A stretch of DNA of 64,000 nucleotides from Mangrovibacterium marinum (GTDB lineage: Bacteria; Bacteroidota; Bacteroidia; Bacteroidales; Prolixibacteraceae). This document shows, piece by piece, positions 16,577-25,073 of the stretch. Made by a program: the position numbers and the translations under genes. How positions within the stretch are numbered: position 1 is the first letter of the stretch; every line of letters starts with the position of its first letter. The notes beneath the pieces were generated by a model. That model saw only the letters and a list, made by a program, of their open reading frames with translations, was not told the origin of the DNA and searched no databases. Location: assembly GCF_003046625.1 (NCBI RefSeq), contig NZ_QAAD01000011.1:1-64000 (forward strand), written 5' to 3'.

Positions 16577-17044
16577 ATGACCATACTAATCATTCTGTTT
16601 CTCATTTTCCTGGGCATCGTATTGCTGCTGCTCGAATTTGCCGTTGTTCCCGGAATAACCATTGCCGGCATTGGCGGCGTACTACTTCTGGGAGCCAGTA
16701 TCTACCTGGCCTTCGACAGCTACGGCGTTGTTGCCGGCATCATTACCACGGCCTTTGTGCTAATTGTGTCGCCCATCCTGGTGATCCGTTTTTTCAAAAG
16801 CCGAGCCGGTAAAAAGATGGTGCTCGAGTCGGAAATATCCGGTCGTGTTGATCAGATTGACGAAAGCAGCATTCATCCGGGCGACGAAGGCATAACCATC
16901 GGGCGCCTGGCTCCAACGGGCAAAGTGCGGATCAACAACCAAACAATGGAAGGCAAAGCCATTGTTGGCTTTATCGATCAGCAAGTCCCTGTACGGGTTG
17001 TCGAAGTTTTAAAAACGCAAGTTATTGTAGAACCTATAAATTAA
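16577..17044 (+). CDS. NfeD-like membrane protein (partner of flotillin)
   Basis: A 155-residue short NfeD. Two to three hydrophobic segments occupy residues 1-75 ([20 protein letters not shown], then [20 protein letters not shown]). A soluble OB-fold domain at the C-terminus includes [20 protein letters not shown] and [19 protein letters not shown]. NfeD proteins with only this domain pair with flotillin-like proteins in membrane microdomains. The floA gene follows after five bases, the conserved arrangement. Confidence 0.88.
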   Translation: MTILIILFLIFLGIVLLLLEFAVVPGITIAGIGGVLLLGASIYLAFDSYGVVAGIITTAFVLIVSPILVIRFFKSRAGKKMVLESEISGRVDQIDESSIHPGDEGITIGRLAPTGKVRINNQTMEGKAIVGFIDQQVPVRVVEVLKTQVIVEPIN

Positions 17045-17049
17045 TCAAC

Positions 17050-18027
17050 ATGGATTACTTTGGAACATTTGGTTTGGTGGCAGGTATTTTCATCCTGCTC
17101 ATTATCATCTTATATTTTATTCCTGTAGGCCTTTGGTTTTCGGCCTTGGTTTCGGGTGTGCGCATCTCGCTCATCCAGTTATTTCTGATGCGCTTTCGGA
17201 AAGTGCCGCCGGCCGTTATCGTTCGTGCGTTAATTGAAGGAACCAAAGCCGGTATTAAACTGGATCGCGATAAGCTGGAAGCCCACTACCTGGCCGGTGG
17301 TAAGGTCGATATGGTGGTGCACGCACTGGTTTCGGCCGAAAAGGCCAATATCGACCTTCCCTTCAATATGGCTACGGCAATCGACCTGGCCGGACGCGAT
17401 GTATTCGAGGCGGTACAAATGTCGGTAAACCCCAAGGTGATTGACACGCCTCCGGTAGCTGCGGTTGCCAAAGACGGTATTCAGCTGATCGCCAAAGCAC
17501 GGGTGACGGTCCGTGCCAACATTAAACAACTAGTTGGTGGTGCCGGCGAAGAAACCATCCTGGCGCGTGTGGGCGAAGGTATTGTTTCGTCAATCGGTTC
17601 GTCGCACACCCACAAATCGGTGCTGGAAAACCCCGATTCTATCTCGAAACTGGTGCTAAATAAAGGGCTGGACGCCGGAACGGCATTCGAGATCCTGTCG
17701 ATCGATATCGCCGACATCGACATTGGTAAAAACATTGGTGCCGGACTGCAAATCGACCAGGCCGAAGCCGATAAAAACATTGCACAAGCCAAAGCCGAGG
17801 AACGCCGAGCGATGGCTGTTGCCCTGGAACAAGAAATGCGCGCCAAGGCACAAGAGGCCCGCGCAAAAGTGATCGAGGCCGAAGCCCAGATTCCCCTGGC
17901 CATCTCGGAAGCTTTCCGAAGCGGCAACCTGGGAATTATGGACTATATGAAATACAAAAATATTGACGCCGATACCCAGATGCGTTCATCGATTGCCGGT
18001 GAAGATCAAAGCAAATCAAAAGAATAA
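17050..18027 (+). CDS. floA: Flotillin-like protein FloA (UPF0365)
   Basis: A 325-residue membrane scaffold protein. A hydrophobic hairpin at residues 8-45 anchors it in the inner membrane. A PHB-like domain follows, with IPPAV-type [19 protein letters not shown] and [20 protein letters not shown]. Residues 225-300 are a long alanine/glutamate-rich coiled region ([20 protein letters not shown]) that drives oligomerisation. FloA organises membrane domains for secretion and signalling complexes. Length fits the family. It is co-transcribed with nfeD and ends at a strong terminator 7 bases after the stop codon. Confidence 0.93.
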   Translation: MDYFGTFGLVAGIFILLIIILYFIPVGLWFSALVSGVRISLIQLFLMRFRKVPPAVIVRALIEGTKAGIKLDRDKLEAHYLAGGKVDMVVHALVSAEKANIDLPFNMATAIDLAGRDVFEAVQMSVNPKVIDTPPVAAVAKDGIQLIAKARVTVRANIKQLVGGAGEETILARVGEGIVSSIGSSHTHKSVLENPDSISKLVLNKGLDAGTAFEILSIDIADIDIGKNIGAGLQIDQAEADKNIAQAKAEERRAMAVALEQEMRAKAQEARAKVIEAEAQIPLAISEAFRSGNLGIMDYMKYKNIDADTQMRSSIAGEDQSKSKE

Positions 18028-18033
18028 ACCGAA

Positions 18034-18070
18034 AAGGCTGTCCGACACACAATCGGACAGCCTTCATTTT
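18034..18070 (+). terminator. Intrinsic terminator after floA
   Basis: AAGGCTGTCCGA (18034-18045) pairs perfectly with TCGGACAGCCTT (18053-18064) over a seven-base loop, followed by CATTTTTATTT. Confidence 0.9.
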
Positions 18071-18164
18071 TATTTGCAGTTCTTTTCCTTGCACTTCAGT
18101 GCCCGTTTCTTCGCTTCATCTTTTGATCGAGCGGAATTTTGCCCTACCAAACGGGCTTTCGTTT

Positions 18165-18580
18165 TTCAGTAGTGACTTTAGCCATTTAATACCGATTAGC
18201 AATTGAATTGAGCCTTAAATCCGGAACACACTTCAAGCCGCTTTACATTGTCTATCGGCATTTACCATTGAAAATTCAGCGTTTCCCTCAAGGCTCATGC
18301 TGAAAAACAATTGGTATAATTTGGGTAGCACGAAAGCCGTTAAGTGACTTATCCCGTCCCGTAAGAGCCGAAATTTTACGCACTGATAGCATTTTTCGCC
18401 CCACTCCCTCCGGGATTGCACGAAGCTTCCGGTTCTCTCGTCACCAGCGATAAAAAGTAGGCCGAAATCGCTTCGGGCAAGTTTGGGAAGACGCCCTGAC
18501 AACTTCTGACAACCGAATTGCCGAGCCCCCTCGACTTTCAACCCTGTTCAAGATTCCCTCGGAACCAGGAGAGCTCTGTA
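18165..18580. repeat. Composite repeat containing MITE-like family 2, copy 2
   Basis: The MITE-like element is 18188-18320 (TAATACCGATTAGCAATTG ... CAATTGGTATAAT). The flanks match those of copy 3 at 27.1 kb: GCTTTAGCCATT before it, TTTGGGTAGCAC directly after it, then CCTCCGGGATTGCA and a GACAACTTCTGACAACC segment. So a unit of about 400 bases, not just the MITE, is shared. No open frame of interest between floA and the small-RNA candidate. Confidence 0.65.
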
Positions 18581-18671
18581 TTGCGTTTTTTTTCGATCTA
18601 AAAAAATCCAGCAATATGCTGCAAAACACATTTCTTAATATTGGCTTAACAGTTGTTTGTGTTTTTCAGCA

Positions 18672-18771
18672 TATCTTTGTCGTAGATTTTATTTCATAAG
18701 TTTAGGTTTGATTAGTTTTATTGGTTTAGTTAGGTTTGAAAAGGGTAGATAGAGATCTACTCTTTTTTTTT
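18672..18771 (+). ncRNA. Candidate small RNA, copy d of a four-member family
   Basis: TATCTTTG at 18672-18679 is an exact -7 box. The predicted transcript starts near 18686, contains GTAGATTTTATTTCATAAG and a U/G-rich body (GTTTAGGTTTGATTAG, GGTTTAGTTAGGTTTG), and ends in a 12-bp hairpin with one G-U pair (18739-18750 with 18755-18766) followed by a run of nine U. Upstream, TTAACAGTTG recurs in the other copies. Copies a, b and c are on the minus strand at 28.1, 28.4 and 30.6 kb. Predicted length is about 86 nucleotides. A peptide starting at the internal ATG-complement position is excluded by frame breaks between copies. Confidence 0.6.
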
Positions 18772-18918
18772 GCTCCAAACCGAAGGAAATCCAACACGGA
18801 GCTTCTTCCCACCTTACTGTCCCGTTTCAAGTTCAAAGATAAAGCCTGGATTAACCGGAGAAAGGAATTTCTTTTTTATACCTTGCCTGCTGAAATTAAC
18901 CCGAAAATTACGATCCTT

Positions 18919-19524
18919 ATGTTATTATCTCTTGTTGAGTTAATTGTGATGCTCAATCCGTTTGCATTATTTCTGTACCTCGACCCCATTCGCAAAGAAC
19001 TTAATCACAAACAATTCATAACAGTGATCCTGAAAGCCAGCCTGATCTCGTTGGTAATTTGCTATCTGTTCTTTTTCTCCGGCGAGTTTTTATTCAAGCG
19101 TGTATTTATGATTGACTTTGAATCGTTCCGGATTTTCGGGGGAATTATTATTTTCTCCTTCGCCTATTTCTACATCGTTAAAGGACAAAAAGCCCTGATT
19201 ATGATGAAAGAAAACCTGGACGACCTGGCATCCGAAATCGCCCTGCCCTTTATGGTTGGCGCCGGAACAATTTCTTTAAGCATCCTCACCTCATACCGCC
19301 ATTCCCGACTGACCGGAATCGTCACCTTGCTGCTGGCCTTCGCCATCAATTTTCTGGCGATCTATCTGCTGAAGATCTTTCGGGATTCTCTGGAAGGCAA
19401 ACGACTGAAAACCGCCTACGATAAAAATATGGAAGTGCTGATGCGTTTGAACGGCTTCTTTATCGGGGCTATCGGCGTTAACATGATCCTGACCGGTATT
19501 AAAAACATATTTGGCATTGGCTAA
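18919..19524 (+). CDS. MarC-family integral membrane protein
   Basis: A 201-residue protein with six hydrophobic segments. The N-terminus MLLSLVELIVMLNPFALFLYL matches the MarC/UPF0056 family signature (an 'NP' motif in the first helix), and FRIFGGIIIFSFAYFYIVKG matches its central GG motif. The function of MarC proteins is unsettled; early links to multiple antibiotic resistance were not upheld. The reading frame is open back to 18736, but that extension runs into the terminator of the small-RNA candidate. The ATG at 18919, preceded by a TATACCTTG box about 40 bases upstream, is the more likely start. Confidence 0.75.
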   Translation: MLLSLVELIVMLNPFALFLYLDPIRKELNHKQFITVILKASLISLVICYLFFFSGEFLFKRVFMIDFESFRIFGGIIIFSFAYFYIVKGQKALIMMKENLDDLASEIALPFMVGAGTISLSILTSYRHSRLTGIVTLLLAFAINFLAIYLLKIFRDSLEGKRLKTAYDKNMEVLMRLNGFFIGAIGVNMILTGIKNIFGIG

Positions 19525-19559
19525 GCAGATCGGCTGATAATTGGGTTGCCCGATTGCCG

Positions 19560-19935
19560 GACCATCAGATTACCGGATTATTAGACGTAGGGACTCAGTG
19601 GTCAGTTGCAGCCAGCGATAATTTACCATTTAACGATTTACCATTGACGATTGAAGAAGTTCAGTTGCCCCGTACTTATGCACTCATGAACTTATGCACT
19701 CGGGCATATCCTCTTCTTGAGCAGGTGAACTGAGAGTCACCAGCTCAAGAGCAGCGCCTGTACTTATGCACTTAATGCTCGCGTTTCATAAAATGTAAAA
19801 TATCGAATAATCAATAAGAAATGTAGAAGTAAGAAAGTGCTATTCACGATTGAAGAAGTCGCAGTCAGCGATAATCTACCATTTAACGATTTACCATTGA
19901 CGATTGATGAAGTTGCAGTTGCCGGTTGCTGCTGT
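19560..19935. repeat. Island repeats in inverted orientation (left flank of TA module 5)
   Basis: Inverted copies of the AATGGTAAATCG segment (19617-19655 and 19868-19905), the CATAAGT tail (19670-19705), a D hairpin (19717-19748) and the ATTATTCGATATTTTACAT segment (19790-19830). All are reversed relative to the 1-7 kb island. No gene. Confidence 0.75.
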
Positions 19936-19987
19936 ACTTGTACACCCTAAGCTCATGGGCAGGAGGAGGCTTCCATTCGCAATGCTA

Positions 19988-20254
19988 TTATAGAAACTTC
20001 AAATAAATTTTATCTCGAGGGGCAAATGCGGCAAAAGTTATGGTATCATCATCTAAAAAGAAACCAATCCGATATTTGCCTTTTCGGTATCGGTAAGCGT
20101 TTGAGTGTCCTTTCATTTTTTTGATATTCGGTAGCTCGTGAATATCGTTTGCCATTTCAAAAAGTTCAATGCACTCCAGTATCGTCAGGGCTAATTTCTT
20201 ATCGCGTGTTTTTTGTATGTCTTTGTGGAAGCCAGAAAGAAATTTAATCTTCAT
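19988..20254 (-). CDS. RelE-family toxin (TA module 5)
   Basis: An 88-residue protein starting MKIKFLSGFHKDIQKTRDKK. The RelE/ParE pattern is clear: a helical pair, then HSNAYRYRKGKYRIGFFLDDDTITFAAFAPRDKIY, with the basic residues needed for RNA binding in RelE-type toxins. It overlaps the end of the antitoxin gene by 11 bases. Repeats inverted relative to the left island lie on both sides. Confidence 0.82.
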   Translation of the reverse strand: MKIKFLSGFHKDIQKTRDKKLALTILECIELFEMANDIHELPNIKKMKGHSNAYRYRKGKYRIGFFLDDDTITFAAFAPRDKIYLKFL

Positions 20255-20471
20255 TGTAAGGGGACGGGTCTTCGTTTGCCATACTTTTTAATGTTGCTAT
20301 AACATCCGATTTGGCAATTTCATTGGTTTCTGCATTTTGCAACATTCTACTCTGGAGTTGTTCGTCTTGCAACTCGTCGAGTGTTTTGAATTTTGCACCG
20401 AGACGTTTGGCCAATTCGACAAAAAATTTCAGGTCGTCTTGATCTTTGGGTTGAATTATTATGGCTTCCAT
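20244..20471 (-). CDS. Small antitoxin (TA module 5)
   Basis: A 75-residue protein beginning MEAIIIQPKDQDDLKFFVEL, followed by a helical LAKRLGAKFKTLDELQDEQL and a tail with IAKSDVIATLKS. This opening, with 'KPK..eeL.f...L.K.L', is common among antitoxins partnered with RelE-like toxins in Bacteroidota. I prefer the ATG at 20471 over the upstream TTG because a TATATTTG -7 box (20487-20494) places the transcript start near 20480. That gives a leader of about nine bases. The toxin gene follows with an 11-base overlap. Confidence 0.78.
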   Translation of the reverse strand: MEAIIIQPKDQDDLKFFVELAKRLGAKFKTLDELQDEQLQSRMLQNAETNEIAKSDVIATLKSMANEDPSPYNED

Positions 20472-20486
20472 CGTGTTTTGTTTTTG

Positions 20487-20494
20487 CAAATATA
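20487..20494 (-). promoter_or_regulatory. -7 promoter box of TA module 5
   Basis: TATATTTG on the minus strand matches TAnnTTTG exactly, 16 bases before the antitoxin ATG. Confidence 0.5.
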
Positions 20495-20577
20495 CGAGAA
20501 TTGCCGGTAGATGTTTTTTGCCTCTATAATATCGCTTCCGGACTCTTTTACAAACGGATGAATTTAGGAATCAGTTT

Positions 20578-20825
20578 CTACCAACAATAATTTACCATTT
20601 AACGATTTACCATTGACGATTGAAGAAGTTCAGTTGCCCCGTACTTATGCACTCATGAACTTATGCACTCGGGCATATCCTCTTATTGAGCAGGTGAACT
20701 CAGAGTCACCAGCTCAAGAGCTGTTCCCGCACTTATGGACTTATGAACTATGGTACTCATGCACTTAATGCTCGTCCTTCTTAAAATGTAGAATATCGAA
20801 TAATCAATAAGGAATGTAGAAGTAA
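20578..20825. repeat. Island repeats in inverted orientation (right flank of TA module 5)
   Basis: An inverted AATGGTAAATCG segment (20588-20625), CATAAGT tail, D hairpin (20686-20717) and ATTATTCGATATTCTACAT segment (20785-20822). The stretch 20585-20720 is nearly identical to 19617-19750, so the toxin-antitoxin pair lies between two direct repeats of about 130 bases. Confidence 0.75.
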
Positions 20826-20903
20826 ATTTGTCGATCGTCATCGCTGAGATTAAGTCTTTTCTCCAACGGCTACCATCTTCTTCTCCGCCTCGGATTGTTT
20901 TTG

Positions 20904-20911
20904 TAATTTTG
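20904..20911 (+). promoter_or_regulatory. -7 promoter box of queA
   Basis: TAATTTTG is an exact TAnnTTTG match ending only seven bases before the queA ATG. The queA message may therefore be leaderless or nearly so. Confidence 0.45.
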
Positions 20912-20917
20912 CGGCCC

Positions 20918-22156
20918 ATGGACAAGCTTAAGACAGAAACAACCGTGTTCGACCTCAGTGCACAAGCGCTGAATTACAATTTACCGGACAAACAAATTGC
21001 CAAATATCCGTTGCCACAACGCGATCAATCCAAATTATTGGTTTGGAACAGCGGCAACATCACCGATGCACAATTTCGGACGCTACCCGACTTTTTGCCG
21101 GAGGATAGCTTACTGATCTTCAACAATACCAAGGTAATTCGTGCGCGGCTGATGTTTCAAAAAGCGACCGGTGCCAACATTGAGATCTTTTGCCTCGATC
21201 CGCTGGAGCCGGCGGACTACCAAATTGCGTTTCAGCAAACGGAAAGTTGCAGCTGGAATTGCATGGTCGGCAACCTGAAGAAATGGAAAACCGAGGTGTT
21301 GGAAAAAGAGCTTCAGTTCAATGGAAAGACGGTTGTTTTTAAAGCTGAAAAGCTGAAGCAGATTGATGGTTCGGTGCAAGTGAAATTTAGCTGGGATTGC
21401 CCTGAAGCTGACTTCGCCAGCCTGATTGAAGCGGCCGGAATTCTTCCCATCCCACCCTATTTGCACCGCGAAACGGAGGAAAGTGACCTGGAGCGCTACC
21501 AAACCATCTACTCGAAAATAAAAGGATCGGTAGCTGCACCTACTGCCGGACTACACTTTACCGATGCTGTTTTTGAAAGCTTGAAAGCCAAAAACATTGC
21601 TTGCGATGAAGTAACGCTCCACGTGGGTGCCGGAACCTTTAAACAGGTAAAAGCCGAAACCATTGGCGAACACGAAATGCACGCGGAGCAAATCATCGTT
21701 CGCCGGGCATTGATTGAAAAACTGCTGAAGCACCAGGGTAAACTTGTTGCCGTCGGAACAACTTCAATACGAACACTGGAAAGTTTGTATTGGCTGGGCG
21801 TAAAACTGATTGAGAAGCCCGACAGCGCCCTCAACGAACTGGACATTGAGCAATGGTTGCCTTATCAAACGGAGAAAAGCTACTCGAAGCAGGAGTCGCT
21901 CGAGGCCATTCTGACTTATATGGACCAACATAACTTACCGACTATTGGTGCTCATACAAAAATCATCATTGTTCCGGGCTACCGGTTTCGTATTGTCGAG
22001 GGTATGATTACCAATTTCCACCAACCGCAAAGTACCCTGTTACTGCTAATCTCAGCCTTTATCGGCAACGATTGGCTTCGGGTATACGAGCATGCGCTGG
22101 CCGATGGCTACCGCTTCCTGAGTTACGGCGACAGCAACCTTTATCTAAAAGCATAA
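20918..22156 (+). CDS. queA: tRNA S-adenosylmethionine ribosyltransferase-isomerase
   Basis: A 412-residue QueA, which transfers and rearranges the ribosyl part of S-adenosylmethionine onto 7-aminomethyl-7-deazaguanine in tRNA, making epoxyqueuosine. Family motifs include the N-terminal YNLPDKQIAKYPLPQRDQSKLL, SVAAPTAGLHFT, VTLHVGAGTFKQVKAE, HAEQIIV and the C-terminal TNFHQPQSTLLLLISAFIG. The frame is open 30 codons upstream, but the ATG at 20918 right after a promoter box gives MDKLKTETTVFDLSA, a reasonable start. It is slightly longer than many QueA proteins, with an insert before the final domain, as in other Bacteroidota. No other queuosine gene is in the window. Confidence 0.95.
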   Translation: MDKLKTETTVFDLSAQALNYNLPDKQIAKYPLPQRDQSKLLVWNSGNITDAQFRTLPDFLPEDSLLIFNNTKVIRARLMFQKATGANIEIFCLDPLEPADYQIAFQQTESCSWNCMVGNLKKWKTEVLEKELQFNGKTVVFKAEKLKQIDGSVQVKFSWDCPEADFASLIEAAGILPIPPYLHRETEESDLERYQTIYSKIKGSVAAPTAGLHFTDAVFESLKAKNIACDEVTLHVGAGTFKQVKAETIGEHEMHAEQIIVRRALIEKLLKHQGKLVAVGTTSIRTLESLYWLGVKLIEKPDSALNELDIEQWLPYQTEKSYSKQESLEAILTYMDQHNLPTIGAHTKIIIVPGYRFRIVEGMITNFHQPQSTLLLLISAFIGNDWLRVYEHALADGYRFLSYGDSNLYLKA

Positions 22157-22167
22157 AAAAAGACAGA

Positions 22168-22320
22168 TGATTCCGGGGAACCACCAACAGGAATGAAAGC
22201 TTCGGATTTTTCGACTAGGCTGTTGTCGTTGTTTCAAAAGTTGTCGGGTTGTCGTTCCACATCTAATCAAAAACAGTTATTGGCATTGCAACTTAGCGCC
22301 TCTGTGTAGTAAGACTTTCA
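22168..22320. repeat. Dispersed repeat family 3, copy 1
   Basis: A 153-base sequence, TGATTCCGGGGAACCACC through GTGTAGTAAGACTTTCA. It is about 90% alike by eye to 45862-46015. Both lie downstream of a gene end. The left edge is a decayed version of the palindrome TGATTCCCGGGAATCA seen in copy 2. Contains GTTGTCGGGTTGTCG. Confidence 0.75.
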
Positions 22321-22322
22321 TT

Positions 22323-22345
22323 AAAAAAGGGGCATCACTGCCCCT
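22323..22345 (-). terminator. Terminator of the OB-fold lipoprotein gene
   Basis: On the minus strand AGGGGCA pairs with TGCCCCT over a four-base loop, followed by six U. It is 20 bases after the stop codon at 22366. Confidence 0.8.
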
Positions 22346-22365
22346 CAATATATCTTCAATGTAGA

Positions 22366-23082
22366 TCATTTCACCACCGCACTTTCGATAATCACATCGT
22401 AAAAATAACCGGCGCCAAAGTCTTTATCAACCGCAACAGTACCCAGCATGGTTACGGTGTCGCCAACCGCTATAACTTCGGTCGTTGTCAGTGTTAAGTC
22501 GTACTGGCCATCAGCACCGGTACCATCCTGAATGTGCACCCAGTTGCGGTTCATGATGCCATTATTGACCTTCACGACTTTGCCGCGAACCAGTACTTCT
22601 TTTCCGGCATAGTCAGCTTTATTTGTAAATAACGAAGCCACGGTGATGCCACCTTCTGCCGGCTCTACACGGATTGATTCGTCCTGTTCAACCACTTTTC
22701 GCCCCATCTCTCCGTGCGGATTAGCCATCGCCGGCTTCGGCTCATTCGATGAGCTCAGGTCTTCAACAAAAAACACGCTGGCAAAAACCGTATCCAAATC
22801 ATTACTTTTAAAATCCTTCATTTCCATCGAATTCGCAAAGTAATAAGTTTGTCCCGGCACCGGTTCCATCTTATTCACAGCAATCCAGTATTCCTGGTCG
22901 CCTTCATTCACCTGAAGATAAGTATACGCGCTGGCCTGAATGGTTTTATTTACGGTTACAGCATGCATCATCGAACTGGTATCGATCGGGTCCACTGCTT
23001 CTTTTTTCTTTTTCACACAGGAAGTCATCACAACAACTCCCAATAATGCCAATCCCACAAGTTTAAAGGTCGTTTTATTCAT
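22366..23082 (-). CDS. Lipoprotein with OB-fold-like domain, function unknown
   Basis: A 238-residue predicted lipoprotein: hydrophobic KLVGLALLGVVVMTSC is a lipobox-type signal with cysteine near residue 22. The middle (residues 45-110) has repeated strand-like segments (YTYLQVNEGDQEYWIAVNK). Residues 150-235, TVASLFTNKADYAGKEVLVRGKVVKVNN, NWVHIQDGTG and VGDTVTMLGTVAVDKDFGAGY, resemble the OB-fold domain of exported proteins such as those grouped with tRNA-anti-like domains. It would face the periplasm or outer membrane. It precedes a terminator and follows the acyltransferase gene's opposite end by 20 bases. I do not recognise a specific function. Confidence 0.65.
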   Translation of the reverse strand: MNKTTFKLVGLALLGVVVMTSCVKKKKEAVDPIDTSSMMHAVTVNKTIQASAYTYLQVNEGDQEYWIAVNKMEPVPGQTYYFANSMEMKDFKSNDLDTVFASVFFVEDLSSSNEPKPAMANPHGEMGRKVVEQDESIRVEPAEGGITVASLFTNKADYAGKEVLVRGKVVKVNNGIMNRNWVHIQDGTGADGQYDLTLTTTEVIAVGDTVTMLGTVAVDKDFGAGYFYDVIIESAVVK

Positions 23083-23102
23083 TTCATTTCAATTAAAGGT
23101 TC

Positions 23103-24893
23103 CTATTCGCGATGAGAATAAAAGCGGCTCAAAATCGATCCGTCATTCACCTCCTTCGACAGCGACTCGATCGTATGTTTGGGTACGTCCAGTACGTCCA
23201 AAAAGATCAAACCATCGAGGCAGTTATTAAATAGCGGATCAACATTGAATCCGACAATCTTCGCATTCAATTTAATATACTTCTTCAACAACACGGGCAA
23301 GCCGGTATTCATTTCATCGACATCGCCAATAAACTTATCCAACATATTGATATCACCCAGATTCTCCATGATGATATTGATATTGGCGTCTTGAGTTTTA
23401 AACTTAAAGGCCTTGCGCGGTTTAACATAGCGAGCCATATCCCAGTCGAAATGGTGCGTCATGATAAATTTGATGATGAGTTCCTTCGACACCGTTGAAT
23501 AATTATTACTGATGCTTACCGGACCTATAAGGTAACGATACTCCGGATTCTTCAGCAAAAAATACAAGATACCTTTCCAAAGCAGAAACAAGGGCATAGG
23601 CTGCCGCTGATACTCCCGGACCACGAATGAGCGCCCCAGTTCGAGCGACTGCGCTAAAATAGGAAGAAAGCTTTCCTTCATTTTAAACAAACTTTGCAGA
23701 TAAAAGCCGCTTGTTCCGTAGTCGTGCAAAATATCGGCTCCCTTGCCGATGCGGTAGGCTCCAACAAGCTTGTGAGCCTGCTCGTCCCAGATAAACAGCT
23801 GGTTGTAATACAGGTCGAACTCGTCCAGGTCGATACTCTGGTTGGTTCCCTCGCCCACCTCGCGAAAGGTGACCTCCCGCAAACGACCGATCTCATTGAG
23901 CACATTGGGGATCTTTTGTGCCGGACAGCAGTACACCGCAAAGCTTTTTAGCTTAAAGAGGAAATGCTCCTCATTCAATTGCGAAATTTCCTCCTGAATC
24001 AATTTTGGATCGGTTTCGGGAACAATCTCTTCAACTTTATGATGGCGTTTCAGCGAATAATTAAAATAGCGCTTCACTTCAAGGCGACTGCTCAGGCTGT
24101 AGGTTTTGGCCCGCAGATAACGTCCAAACTGATAGATTTCCGGAAAATGATCCTGCTCCTTGACCGATATGGCCGAACCGAGGCGAATTTTCAGCAGTTT
24201 ATTCTTCTTATTGAGCAACTCCGAGGGTAACTTGGCCGTGCGCAAATTCGGATGAATCTTGCCAATCAGGTGGAAAAGGCGACTGTTTTTCCCGCTAAAA
24301 TGAACCGGCACCACCGGCACCCCGGCCTTTTTTATAAACTTAAGCACCGGGAACTGCCATTGCCGATCGGTAATCTTGTTGGTCGCATCGTAACTAGACA
24401 CTTCGCCCGCCGGGAAGATGCACAAAGCGCCCCCTTTCTTCAGGTGTTCGTAGGCATTTTTAATACCGCCAATGCTCGATTGGGCACCTTTATGCTCTTC
24501 AAACGGATTAACAGCCAGAAAATAATCGCTGATCGGCTCCACTCGTTTCAACAGAAAGTTGGCCAACACCTTCACATCGGGACGAACCTTGGCAATCAGC
24601 TTTATCAGCAAAATGCCATCCAGTCCGCCGAAAGGATGGTTCGACACCACAATAAACGGACCTTCCCGCGGAATTTTCGCCAGCGCACGCTCATCGAACT
24701 CATAATTCACCTCCAGAATCTCCAACAGGGCATCGATAAAGTCCACCCCCTGCTTATCGCCAATTTGCTGATATATTTTATTCAGCTTACTAAAACGCAA
24801 AACATACATGATGAATTTTGCCAGGCTCTCGCCCCCCAGATAAGCCAGATAAGGACTGGCTTTCAGGATATCCTTCGGATTTACTAATTCCAT
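23103..24893 (-). CDS. Fused lysophospholipid-type acyltransferase / GNAT N-acyltransferase (OlsF-like aminolipid synthase)
   Basis: A 596-residue two-domain protein. Residues about 60-270 are a PlsC-like O-acyltransferase with VVSNHPFGGLDGILLI (the H...D active site) and CIFPAGEVSSY. Residues about 320-560 match the GNAT-type N-acyltransferases of the OlsB/hemolysin-like class (IGRLREVTFREVGEGTNQ, FDLYYNQLFIWDEQAHKLVGAYRIG, SLELGRSFVVREYQRQPMPL). This order is that of OlsF-type bifunctional enzymes, which make ornithine or glycine lipids: the C-terminal domain attaches a 3-hydroxyacyl group to the amino acid and the N-terminal domain adds the second acyl chain. The ATG at 24893 (MELVNPKDILK) is preferred to an in-frame start 31 codons upstream. 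The amino acid acylated is not predictable. Confidence 0.8.
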   Translation of the reverse strand: MELVNPKDILKASPYLAYLGGESLAKFIMYVLRFSKLNKIYQQIGDKQGVDFIDALLEILEVNYEFDERALAKIPREGPFIVVSNHPFGGLDGILLIKLIAKVRPDVKVLANFLLKRVEPISDYFLAVNPFEEHKGAQSSIGGIKNAYEHLKKGGALCIFPAGEVSSYDATNKITDRQWQFPVLKFIKKAGVPVVPVHFSGKNSRLFHLIGKIHPNLRTAKLPSELLNKKNKLLKIRLGSAISVKEQDHFPEIYQFGRYLRAKTYSLSSRLEVKRYFNYSLKRHHKVEEIVPETDPKLIQEEISQLNEEHFLFKLKSFAVYCCPAQKIPNVLNEIGRLREVTFREVGEGTNQSIDLDEFDLYYNQLFIWDEQAHKLVGAYRIGKGADILHDYGTSGFYLQSLFKMKESFLPILAQSLELGRSFVVREYQRQPMPLFLLWKGILYFLLKNPEYRYLIGPVSISNNYSTVSKELIIKFIMTHHFDWDMARYVKPRKAFKFKTQDANINIIMENLGDINMLDKFIGDVDEMNTGLPVLLKKYIKLNAKIVGFNVDPLFNNCLDGLIFLDVLDVPKHTIESLSKEVNDGSILSRFYSHRE

Positions 24894-25040
24894 TCGTTCG
24901 GTTAAAAGTGTGATGCTAAATGTAGAAAATCGATTTCGATTTCGAGCCAGAGGCCAACGAATTTTTAAGGCAATCGGGCATTCCAATCGTAGTCATCTAA
25001 AAATAAGACTCTAAAGTCTTTTAAATTGAAGAAATCGCAG

Positions 25041-25048
25041 TACCTTTG
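25041..25048 (+). promoter_or_regulatory. -7 promoter box of the YgiQ gene
   Basis: TACCTTTG matches TAnnTTTG exactly. It argues that the gene starts at the GTG at 25074 and not at the TTG at 25026, which lies before the box. Confidence 0.5.
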
Positions 25049-25073
25049 CAGCGAAAATAATTATTGTGGACAC

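Noticed and set aside
18736-18918. N-terminal extension of the MarC-like protein
   Set aside because: It would start in the terminator hairpin of the sRNA candidate and has no membrane or family character.
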